Shown one piece after another: positions 25,444 to 33,221 of a stretch of DNA of 64,000 nucleotides. How positions within the stretch are numbered: position 1 is the stretch's first letter; every line of letters starts with the position of its first letter. The stretch spans positions 682,001 to 746,000 of the forward strand of contig NZ_MVBC01000001.1 in assembly GCF_002007105.1 (NCBI RefSeq). Direction: 5' to 3'. This stretch comes from Hymenobacter sp. CRA2. Its GTDB lineage: Bacteria > Bacteroidota > Bacteroidia > Cytophagales > Hymenobacteraceae. A program made the translations under genes and the position numbers. The notes under the pieces are model-generated. The model saw only the letters and a list, made by a program, of their open reading frames with translations, made no database searches and was not told the origin of the DNA.

Positions 25444-25530
25444 GAGATGCTTCGACTGCGCTCAGCATGACGTGCTGGTGTGGTCGTTCAACGACGCCCG
25501 CGAGATGTCTCGGCTTCGCTCGACATGACG
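25444..25530. repeat. Two direct copies of a dispersed ~30-bp repeat
   Basis: The copies at 25444-25472 and 25500-25530 share GAGATG-(C/T)T-TCG-x-CT(T/G)CGCTC-x-(A/G)CATGACG. The same word, in inverted pairs, forms the elements at 29504-29623 and 47901-48005. Confidence 0.75.
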
Positions 25531-25560
25531 GGCTAGAGTTGACTGAGTCCCACTTCTCTC

Positions 25561-27543
25561 CTACGCCAGCTGCCGCCTCGCCACGGCAGCTTTGATATCC
25601 TCCGGGGTGTCCTTCGGAATGGCGGCCAGCAGGCGCTTGGTGTACTCGTGCTGGGGGTTGGCGTAGATGTCGGCGGCGTTGCCTTGCTCTACGATTTGCC
25701 CGGCGTTCATCACCAACAGGCGGTCCGACATGAAGCGGGCCACGGAGAGGTCGTGGGTGATGAAGAGGTAGGTGATGCCGAAGTCACGCTTGAGGTCGTT
25801 GAGCAGGTTGAGCACCTGCGCCTGCACCGAGACGTCCAGCGCCGAGACGGATTCGTCGCAGATGATGCACTTCGGCTGCAAGGCCAGCGCCCGGGCAATG
25901 CAGATGCGTTGCCGCTGCCCGCCGCTGAACTCGTGTGGGTAGCGCAGGTAGTGCTCCTCCTTCAGCCCGACGGTGCGCAACAGCTCTAATACGCGGTCTT
26001 TTTGCTGCGCTTTAGTGCCACCGACGTTGTGCACCCGCATAGGCTCCAAAATGGCCTCGCCCACGGTGAGCATGGGGTTGAGCGCCGCGTAGGGGTCCTG
26101 GAAAACCATCTGAAAGTCGCGGCGACGACGGCGCAGCTCCCCGGTTGAGAGCTTGGCCCAATCATCCCCTTCGAACAGAATCTGGCCGCTGGTTGGTTCC
26201 ACTAGGCGCAAGAGCGTGCGACCGAGCGTGGTCTTGCCACAACCCGACTCGCCTACCAGGCCCACCGTCTCGCCGCGGCGGATGTCGAAGCTCACGCCAT
26301 CGACGGCGCGCACTACTTCGGTGGCCCGACCAAAGAAACCCTTGCGCACGGGGTAGTGCACGCGCAGATCCTGCACGCGCAACAGCACCTCATTGGTTAG
26401 GGTTGCATTTGCAGCTTTGGCCGCCGTGCGGCTGAACGACGGCGCCGACGTATCGGCCGGGACGAAGTCAACGGGTGCCGACGAAGCAGCTGGCGTTACC
26501 TGTCCGGTTTCCAGCAAAGGCGCATTTTCAAAGCCTGCCAGGGTATTGTCGAGCCGTGGAACAGCCGAATGTTCCACGGGAAACAATTTGTCAATGTCCG
26601 GGCTACTCTGAGGGGACTCGACCGTTTGCGCAGCCAGTTCGTTAGCAGGGCTTTGCAAGTTGGCCGTTTTAGTAACGGAAAAGACACCCGAGGCATCTTC
26701 CTGCATGAAATCAGCTACCGTCGGAAGTTTTTTTCGGCCCAATGAAAGTTTTGGGCGGCAGGCCAGCAGGCCTTTGGTGTAGGGGTGCTGCGGATTGGTG
26801 AAGATGTCGAGCACCGTGCCCTGCTCCACCACCTTGCCGCGGTACATCACCAGAATGCGGTCGGCAATTTCGGCCACTACGCCCAGGTCGTGGGTGATGA
26901 ACAGCACGGCGGTGTTGCGCTGCCGGCGTAGGTCGTCGATGAGCTGCAGGATGCGGGCCTGCACCGTCACGTCGAGGGCGGTGGTGGGCTCGTCGGCAAT
27001 GAGGATGGCGGGCTGGCAGGCCATGGCCATGGCAATCATCACGCGCTGCTTCTGCCCGCCGCTGATTTCATGCGGGTAGCTCTTGAAGATTTTCTCCGGG
27101 CGCGGCAGCTGGGCTTCGGTGAACAGCTCGATGGTGCGCGCCTCCGCTTCCTGCTTGCTCAGCGTGGTGTGCAGCCGCAGAGCTTCCACGACTTGCGCCC
27201 CGCAGGTGTGTACGGGGTTCAAGGAGGTCATGGGCTCCTGGAAGATGAACGATATTTCGTTGCCGCGCACCCGCTGCAGCTCGGCTTCGGAGAGGCGCAG
27301 CAAATCCACCTCGCCGCCCAGGGCCTCGGACTGAAAGCGCGCTTCTCCCCCACTCAGCCGGCCGGGCGGCATTGGAATCAGCCCTAGCATAGCCAGCGAC
27401 GTCACGGACTTGCCCGAACCCGACTCGCCCACGATGGCCACCGTCTCGCCGGCGCGCAGCTGAAACGACACGCCCTCCACGGCCCGCGTCAGGCCGTACT
27501 GCGAGGCAAAGTCGATAGTCAGGTCGCGGACGTCGAGAAGCAC
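25561..27543 (-). CDS. Fused two-domain ABC ATPase for oligopeptide-type uptake (DppD-DppF/YejF-like)
   Basis: Two complete nucleotide-binding domains lie in one 660-residue chain. The first has Walker A GESGSGKS, signature ISGGQKQR and Walker B AILIADEP. The second has [16 protein letters not shown] and CIICDES. Each ends with the oligopeptide-binding C-terminal extension ([30 protein letters not shown]). A ~120-residue low-complexity linker joins them. The start is uncertain: GTG at 27543 ([12 protein letters not shown]) fits the family. GTG at 27570 lies in a short repeat tract. The permease and binding-protein genes are not adjacent. Confidence 0.9.
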   Translation of the reverse strand: MLLDVRDLTIDFASQYGLTRAVEGVSFQLRAGETVAIVGESGSGKSVTSLAMLGLIPMPPGRLSGGEARFQSEALGGEVDLLRLSEAELQRVRGNEISFIFQEPMTSLNPVHTCGAQVVEALRLHTTLSKQEAEARTIELFTEAQLPRPEKIFKSYPHEISGGQKQRVMIAMAMACQPAILIADEPTTALDVTVQARILQLIDDLRRQRNTAVLFITHDLGVVAEIADRILVMYRGKVVEQGTVLDIFTNPQHPYTKGLLACRPKLSLGRKKLPTVADFMQEDASGVFSVTKTANLQSPANELAAQTVESPQSSPDIDKLFPVEHSAVPRLDNTLAGFENAPLLETGQVTPAASSAPVDFVPADTSAPSFSRTAAKAANATLTNEVLLRVQDLRVHYPVRKGFFGRATEVVRAVDGVSFDIRRGETVGLVGESGCGKTTLGRTLLRLVEPTSGQILFEGDDWAKLSTGELRRRRRDFQMVFQDPYAALNPMLTVGEAILEPMRVHNVGGTKAQQKDRVLELLRTVGLKEEHYLRYPHEFSGGQRQRICIARALALQPKCIICDESVSALDVSVQAQVLNLLNDLKRDFGITYLFITHDLSVARFMSDRLLVMNAGQIVEQGNAADIYANPQHEYTKRLLAAIPKDTPEDIKAAVARRQLA

Positions 27544-27582
27544 GGATTTTTCGGATTTGACGGATTGCACGGATTTCGTGGA
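27541..27582. repeat. Short tandem repeat of (C/A)GGATT words
   Basis: Five copies of a roughly 9-bp word (cACGGATTT, tCGGATTTg, aCGGATTgc and similar) abut the start of the ABC gene. They read as AATCCGT repeats on the coding strand. Confidence 0.6.
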
Positions 27583-27642
27583 CGATTGTGGGGTGAGGCT
27601 CGGGTTACAGTCTTCGGGGCGCGTAGTAGGGCTGAAAAGCGC

Positions 27643-28029
27643 TTAGGCGGTAGTTTCCAGCCGCTGCAGCTGCTCCTGTAGATACGCAAAGGTACGCGGG
27701 GCGCGGGTAGGCAGCTCGGCCAGGCCGGTGCCCAAGCCGTCTTCGGGCAGCACCACGTGGCCGCCGGCCCGCAGGTGCGCGAAAACCGGGGCTAAGTCCT
27801 CGGCAATTAGGCGGCAGTTCTGCTCGTAAGTATCGTCGGTCCAGAAGTCGTCGGGCGAAGTACGGGCGGGCTTGCGCTTGGTCCTCACTCCTACCGCGTT
27901 TGGCTCGCCGCGCATGGCCTTGGCCTGCCCGCCGTACCCGCGCCGCCGCTCGTTGTCACCGAAGACGTAGAGCGTATCGGGGTTGGCTTGCAGGTCTTCG
28001 CGAGTGATGAATTTCTGTTTGCGGAGCAT
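27643..28029 (-). CDS. Conserved hypothetical protein with GDN...YGGQA...RGEPNA motifs, 128 aa
   Basis: The motifs LYVFGDNERRRGYGGQAKAM and RGEPNAVGVRTKRKPA, a middle DDFWTDDTYEQN and a C-terminal VVLPEDGLGTGLAELP give a compact alpha/beta protein. I recall this pattern from phage and bacterial proteins of unknown function; the Gly-rich loops suggest nucleotide or nucleoside binding, but this is inference. ATG at 28029. Between an ABC ATPase and an AT-rich hypothetical gene. Confidence 0.75.
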   Translation of the reverse strand: MLRKQKFITREDLQANPDTLYVFGDNERRRGYGGQAKAMRGEPNAVGVRTKRKPARTSPDDFWTDDTYEQNCRLIAEDLAPVFAHLRAGGHVVLPEDGLGTGLAELPTRAPRTFAYLQEQLQRLETTA

Positions 28030-28094
28030 GGGAATAACTGGGTTAGCAGCAAGTTCGTCAGGAAATATGGCAGAAATCAGCTGTTAAGCTCTCA

Positions 28095-28502
28095 CTACAG
28101 CTCCAGCACCCACTGCAACTCCTGTTCTTCATGTGGCTTCCAGGTGCTCAGCTTCTGCCCCCACCGATTGAGTTGAGCCGGATGAGTCCAGATAAAAAAC
28201 TCGCTCTGGTAGTGAAATGGCTTCTCATCAGCCTTTTTCACTCGAACATGGATGGCAAATACATTCTGCCTTTTATGGTAGCTAAGCTGCAAGAGCAAGT
28301 AATGCGCATAACCTGCGCCCAGACCGGCCGCGAGGTCTTCTTCGCCAAGTTGAAAGGTAACTGTGCTTTCAACTGATTGTGGAAACTCATTTAGTTTCTG
28401 ACCAAATTCCAGAAAGGCATCATCGTAAGCCCAAAATTCTAGATAAGAAGCATTTTCCCCATTAGAAAACTCCATCCTGATATAGCATAAGTCCGTCATC
28501 AT
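28095..28502 (-). CDS. Hypothetical protein in an AT-rich pocket, 135 aa
   Basis: A complete frame with ATG at 28502 (a second at 28499) encodes an acidic alpha/beta protein without signal peptide or membrane helix (YIRMEFSNGENASYLEFWAY, AAGLGAGYAHYLLLQLSYH). GC is 38% in 28381-28440, well below the neighbours, which suggests recent acquisition. The size and acidity recall immunity proteins, but no toxin gene is seen. Function unknown. Confidence 0.6.
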   Translation of the reverse strand: MMTDLCYIRMEFSNGENASYLEFWAYDDAFLEFGQKLNEFPQSVESTVTFQLGEEDLAAGLGAGYAHYLLLQLSYHKRQNVFAIHVRVKKADEKPFHYQSEFFIWTHPAQLNRWGQKLSTWKPHEEQELQWVLEL

Positions 28503-28586
28503 CACCCAGGTTGAGCACCTTCAAGTCGATACCACTTTCTGATTTCATAGTATTCAAGAGCTGATTTTTCAAAAGGGGGCAAAGTA

Positions 28587-28616
28587 AACAGCCCGCACCA
28601 AACGGCGCGGGCTGTT
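28587..28616 (-). terminator. Terminator of lspA
   Basis: AACAGCCCGC (28587-28596) pairs with GCGGGCTGTT (28607-28616), loop 10 nt, with TTTACTTTG following on the minus strand. Confidence 0.75.
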
Positions 28617-28639
28617 GAAATTCAGCTTCTAAGCAGTTT

Positions 28640-29278
28640 CTACATCACCTCCGCCGCTTCCGCGTCCGGCCGGTGCTCGTTCGACTGGGCGTTCTGCTCC
28701 TCGTGGTGCTTAAAGAACTTACCCTGGTTCAGCAGGATGAAGACCACGCCCATAAAAATGGCCGAGTCGGCGATGTTGAATATGGGCCAGAGCGAGAGGT
28801 GCATGTTGCCCACCAGCGGCCAGGAGGCGGGCAAAAAGCCCTCGTACAGGTCGAGGTAAAGCATGTCGATAACCTGCCCGTGCAGCCAGGGCGTGGGCGC
28901 GCCGAAGGGGGCGTTGTTGTAGATGATGCCGTAGAAAATAGAGTCAACTAGGTTGCCGATGGCCCCGCCGAGGATGGCGGCAATGCACCAGATCAGGCCG
29001 CGCGGAGCGGCGGATGTCCACAGCTTGTAGATATAGTAGGCTATGCCTGTCACGGCCAGCAGGCGAAACAGGGTGAGGATGACTTTGCCGTAGGGCGGCG
29101 GCAGTTCCACGCCGAAAGCCATGCCGGGATTCAGCGTGTAGTGCAGCTTAAACCAGTCGCCAATCAGCGGGATTTCGCCCGGCATGCCCGGCTGCATGTA
29201 GGTGTGCACGGCCCACTTCGAGAGTTGGTCGATGGCAATTACGAGCAAGGCAAACAGGTAGTACTTCCAGTATTTCAT
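28640..29278 (-). CDS. lspA: Lipoprotein signal peptidase (signal peptidase II)
   Basis: LspA cleaves prolipoproteins after lipid attachment in the inner membrane. The ATG at 29278 gives 212 residues with four membrane helices, the first being YYLFALLVIAIDQLSKWAV. Catalytic aspartates lie in GNLVDSIFYG and FNIADSAIFMG; the conserved HYTLNPGMAFG is present. Compared with E. coli (164 residues) it has a longer loop before the last helix (LHGQVIDMLYLDLYEGFLP), common in Bacteroidota, and a charged tail. Many lipoproteins in this window would be its substrates. Confidence 0.93.
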   Translation of the reverse strand: MKYWKYYLFALLVIAIDQLSKWAVHTYMQPGMPGEIPLIGDWFKLHYTLNPGMAFGVELPPPYGKVILTLFRLLAVTGIAYYIYKLWTSAAPRGLIWCIAAILGGAIGNLVDSIFYGIIYNNAPFGAPTPWLHGQVIDMLYLDLYEGFLPASWPLVGNMHLSLWPIFNIADSAIFMGVVFILLNQGKFFKHHEEQNAQSNEHRPDAEAAEVM

Positions 29279-29503
29279 GAATTCGCGGATTTGGCGACCG
29301 GGATGAAATTGCACAGTGCAAAGCACAACGCTCACCCCAATCTTATGCTGCCCCGGCACAAAACTCGGCGGGGATTTATGCTGATGATTTCGGCCTGGGC
29401 GGGCCGGAAACGTGGACTTTGGACTGTTTCAGACTAAACGGCCGGCATTATGTGCGTCGGTGTGCCGGGCGACGAATTTAACGGGAGTTGCCCGTCAAAA
29501 ATC

Positions 29504-29623
29504 AGAACGTCATGTCGAGCGAAGTCGAGACGTCTCGCTGGATAGTAATTCACCTGTGAAAGAATGAATTACCAGTGGAAGTCAGCACGCGAGATTCCTC
29601 TGCTTCGCTCGGAATGACGTTCT
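29504..29623. repeat. Dispersed inverted-repeat element (~120 bp)
   Basis: Left arm 29504-29541 begins AGAACGTCATGTCGAGCGAA; right arm 29589-29623 ends ATGACGTTCT and is an imperfect inverted copy. The ~47-bp centre is AT-rich. It resembles 47901-48005 and the half copies at 25444-25530. It has no coding capacity, so it is a non-autonomous or REP-like element between lspA and ileS. Confidence 0.75.
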
Positions 29624-29636
29624 AGGGGTTCGTTTA

Positions 29637-32600
29637 TTAGTTCTTGACAACTTCCAGCTGCGCGGGCACCTTGTACTCGTCGAATTCAAGCACCGAACCG
29701 TCGGCGAAACCGCTGACCAGATCCAGCGAAACGGCCTGCACTTCGGTGCGGATGTAGTCGCCGAAATTCTCCACGGCCTGCACCAGCTCGGGCTGATCGG
29801 CGCCGAGCGTGACGCGGATTTTGTCCTGCACTTCCAAGCCCGAATCCTTGCGCAGGTTCTGCAGGCGGTTCACCAATTCGCGGGCCACGCCTTCGTGGCG
29901 CAGCTCATCGGTCAGGGTCACATCGAGGGCCACGGTCAGCGGCCCGTCGGTGGCCACCAGCCAGCCGGGCAAATCCTCGGTGCGGATTTCCACGTCCTCG
30001 GGCGTGAGCGTTACCGGCTGACCGTCAACCTCTACCGCGAGCTGACCAGCCTTTTCGAGCTGGCTGATTTCCTCCGGCGTCATCTGCTGGATGCGGGCGG
30101 CCACGGCCTTGAGGCGCGGGCCGAACTGCTGGCCCAAACGCTTGAAGTTGGGCTTCACCGACTTCACCAGCACCCCCGAGGTATCGTCGAGGAACTCCAC
30201 GTGCTTCACGTTTACCTCGGCGCAGATCAAATCTTCGACCTTGCCGACCTGCTCGCGGGTCGTTTCCGTCAGCACCGGCACGAGGATGCGCTGCAACGGC
30301 TGGCGCACCTTCAGCACCGACTTCTTGCGCAGGGAGTGCGTCAAAGAGCTAATGCGCTGGGCCAACTCCATGCGCTCTTCCAGAGCCTTATCAATGAGGT
30401 TTTCTTCGGCCTGCACCAGCTCCGTCAGGTGCACCGATTCGTAGCGCAGGGGCGTGGATTTCTCCGTGGCCTCGGCGCGCATGCCGTCGGTCATGTTCTT
30501 GTACAGCCACTCGCCGAAGAAGGGCGCGATGGGCGACATCAGCTGCGCCACCACCACCAAGCACTGCTGTAGGGTCTCGAAGGCGGCTTTCTTATCGGCC
30601 GTCAGCTCGCCCTTGCGGAAGCGGCCGCGCGAGAGGCGCACGTACCAGTTGGAAAGCTGGTCGGTGACGAAATCCTGGATGGCGCGGGCGGCTTTCGTCG
30701 GGTCGTAGTTATCGAAATGGCCACGCACTTCGAGGATGAGCGACTGTAGCTTCGACAGAATCCACCGGTCCAGCTCGGTCAGCTCAGTCAGGGGTACGCG
30801 GTCGAATTCGCGGGCCTGGAACTCGTCGAGGTTGGCGTAAAGGGCGTAGAACGAGTAGGTATTGAACAACGTGCCGAAGAAGCGGCGCTGCACCTCCGTG
30901 ATGCCCGCAAGGTCAAACTTGAGGTTGTCCCAGGGCTGGGCGTTGGCAATCATATACCAGCGCGTGGCATCGGGGCCGTACTGGTCAATCGTCTTGAACG
31001 GGTCGATGGCGTTGCCGAGGCGCTTCGACATCTTGTTGCCGTTCTTATCGAGCACCAAGCCGTTGGCAATGACGTTCTTGAACGCCACCGAGTCCTCCAG
31101 CATCACGCCCAGCGCGTGCAGGGTGAAGAACCAGCCGCGGGTCTGGTCGACGCCCTCGGCGATGAAATCCGCCGGGAAATTGCGCTGGAATTTCTCGTGG
31201 TTTTCGAAGGGGTAGTGCCACTGCGCGTAGGGCATGGCGCCCGAGTCGAACCACACGTCGATGAGGTCCGTTTCGCGGTACATGGGCTGGCCGGAGGGCG
31301 AGACGAGGAAAATATCGTCCACGTAGGGCCGGTGCAAATCGGTCATTTCCCCGCTGGCAATGGGGTTATGCGTCATCACCTCGGCGGCCACGGCCTTGTC
31401 GATTTCGGCGCTCAGCTCGGCGATGGAGCCGATGCACAGCTCCTCCGAGCCGTCCTGGGTGCGCCAGATGGGCAGCGGGGTGCCCCAGTAGCGCGAGCGG
31501 CTCAGGTTCCAGTCGACCAGGTTTTCCAGCCAGTTGCCGAAGCGGCCGGTGCCGGTGCTTTCGGGCTTCCAGTTGATGGTTTTGTTTAGCTCGATGAGGC
31601 GGTCCTTCACGGCCGTGGTCTTGATAAACCACGAGTCGAGCGGGTAGTAGAGCACGGGCTTATCCGTGCGCCAGCAGTGCGGGTAGGTGTGCTCGTACTT
31701 TTCCACCTTGAAGGCCCGGCCGCGCTCCTTCAGGCGCACGCTGATGTCCACGTCGAGGGTGCGGTAGTCGGCCGCCGATTCATCGTGGCCGTCGTAGTTT
31801 TTCACCCAGCGCCCGCCGAATTCGCCCATCTGCGCTACGTAGCGCCCGGTGCGGTCTACGATGGGCCCGAGCTTGCCCTGGTCGTCGCTGACCAGCAGGG
31901 CGGGCACGTCGTTTTGCTGAGCTACCCGGAAGTCGTCGGCGCCGAAGGTCGGCGAGATGTGCACGATGCCGGTGCCGTCCTCGGTAGTCACGAAGTCACC
32001 CACGATGACGCGGAAGGCCCGCTCCTCCCCTTCGAAAGCCGGGAAACCGGCTTCTTGGTTGAACAGACGCTCGTACTTGACGCCAGCCAAGTCAGCACCA
32101 GTAAATTCTTCGTTGATAACCCAACGCGTCAGCAGCCCTTTGCCATTGACAATCGGCTCATCCGCATTCCAGTTCATTGTCGAATTGTCCAGGTTGTTTT
32201 CCGCGCTGGTGGCGAAATACTTCCCGAACAAATCCTTCGCAAGCACTACAAGCTGCTCCTCCTTGGTGTACTGATTGATGGTTCTTACCAGCAGGTAGCG
32301 GATGTTCTTGCCAACAGCCAAACCAGTGTTAGCGGGTAAGGTCCAGGGCGTAGTTGTCCAGGCAAGGATGAATACATCCTGCTCACCGTAAGGTCCGTCG
32401 AGTAAAGCCTCCGACTTCTCATCCCAAATCACCTTGAACTCGGCCACGATGGTCGTGTCTTTCACGTCCTTGTAGGTGCCGGGCTGGTTCAGCTCGTGCG
32501 AGGACAAGCCGGTGCCGGCGGCCGGGGAATACGGCTGGATGGTGTAGCCCTTGTAGAGCAGGCCCTTGTCGTAGAGCTTCTTGAGCAGCGCCCAGCAGCT

Positions 32601-33074
32601 TTCGATGTACTCAGGCTCGAAGGTGATGTACGGGTCGCTCAGGTCGACCCAGTAGCCCATCTTCTCCGTCAGCTCGTCCCACTGGTGCTTGAAGCGCATC
32701 ACCGTTTCGCGGCAGCGCTGGTTGTACTCCTCGACGCTGATTTTCTTGCCGATGTCCTCCTTGGTGATGCCCAGCTCCTTTTCCACCTGCAGCTCGATGG
32801 GCAAGCCGTGGGTGTCCCAGCCGCCTTTGCGGTTTACCTGCTTGCCGTTGAGCGTCTGGTAGCGGCAGAAGATGTCCTTTACCGTCCGGGCCATGACGTG
32901 GTGAATGCCGGGGGCGCCGTTGGCCGAGGGCGGGCCTTCGTAGAACACGAAGGTGTCGCGGCCCTCGCGGGTCGACACGCTCTTCTCGAAGATGTGGTTC
33001 TGCTGCCACCAGCTCAGGATGTCGGAGCCGACTTTGGCGTAGTCGAAGGGCTGTTTGTATTCGGGGTATTTCAT
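29637..33074 (-). CDS. ileS: Isoleucyl-tRNA synthetase
   Basis: This class I synthetase of 1145 residues charges tRNA-Ile and edits valine. The HIGH-like motif is in PPSANGAPGIHH (about 48-59), KMSKRLGNAIDP carries the KMSKS loop, and the editing domain includes the GTGIVHISPTFGADD region. An anticodon-binding domain and a DUF5915-like C-terminal extension follow (LAVEVDGQPVTLTPEDVEIR). The length and features fit the eukaryote-like IleS found in Bacteroidota. Single gene. Confidence 0.96.
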   Translation of the reverse strand: MKYPEYKQPFDYAKVGSDILSWWQQNHIFEKSVSTREGRDTFVFYEGPPSANGAPGIHHVMARTVKDIFCRYQTLNGKQVNRKGGWDTHGLPIELQVEKELGITKEDIGKKISVEEYNQRCRETVMRFKHQWDELTEKMGYWVDLSDPYITFEPEYIESCWALLKKLYDKGLLYKGYTIQPYSPAAGTGLSSHELNQPGTYKDVKDTTIVAEFKVIWDEKSEALLDGPYGEQDVFILAWTTTPWTLPANTGLAVGKNIRYLLVRTINQYTKEEQLVVLAKDLFGKYFATSAENNLDNSTMNWNADEPIVNGKGLLTRWVINEEFTGADLAGVKYERLFNQEAGFPAFEGEERAFRVIVGDFVTTEDGTGIVHISPTFGADDFRVAQQNDVPALLVSDDQGKLGPIVDRTGRYVAQMGEFGGRWVKNYDGHDESAADYRTLDVDISVRLKERGRAFKVEKYEHTYPHCWRTDKPVLYYPLDSWFIKTTAVKDRLIELNKTINWKPESTGTGRFGNWLENLVDWNLSRSRYWGTPLPIWRTQDGSEELCIGSIAELSAEIDKAVAAEVMTHNPIASGEMTDLHRPYVDDIFLVSPSGQPMYRETDLIDVWFDSGAMPYAQWHYPFENHEKFQRNFPADFIAEGVDQTRGWFFTLHALGVMLEDSVAFKNVIANGLVLDKNGNKMSKRLGNAIDPFKTIDQYGPDATRWYMIANAQPWDNLKFDLAGITEVQRRFFGTLFNTYSFYALYANLDEFQAREFDRVPLTELTELDRWILSKLQSLILEVRGHFDNYDPTKAARAIQDFVTDQLSNWYVRLSRGRFRKGELTADKKAAFETLQQCLVVVAQLMSPIAPFFGEWLYKNMTDGMRAEATEKSTPLRYESVHLTELVQAEENLIDKALEERMELAQRISSLTHSLRKKSVLKVRQPLQRILVPVLTETTREQVGKVEDLICAEVNVKHVEFLDDTSGVLVKSVKPNFKRLGQQFGPRLKAVAARIQQMTPEEISQLEKAGQLAVEVDGQPVTLTPEDVEIRTEDLPGWLVATDGPLTVALDVTLTDELRHEGVARELVNRLQNLRKDSGLEVQDKIRVTLGADQPELVQAVENFGDYIRTEVQAVSLDLVSGFADGSVLEFDEYKVPAQLEVVKN

Positions 33075-33221
33075 CGGTCAGAAGGCCTCAGCGGCGGGCC
33101 AGCTCCCCGCTTGGGAGCCGCTCCGGGCGCTGGTTTTTCAGCTCTGGTTTGGGCTAAGGAAGTCGGTTATCGAAAGCAAACAAAGATGGCGGCGAAAAGG
33201 CTCACAAGCAGCCCTTAACGT

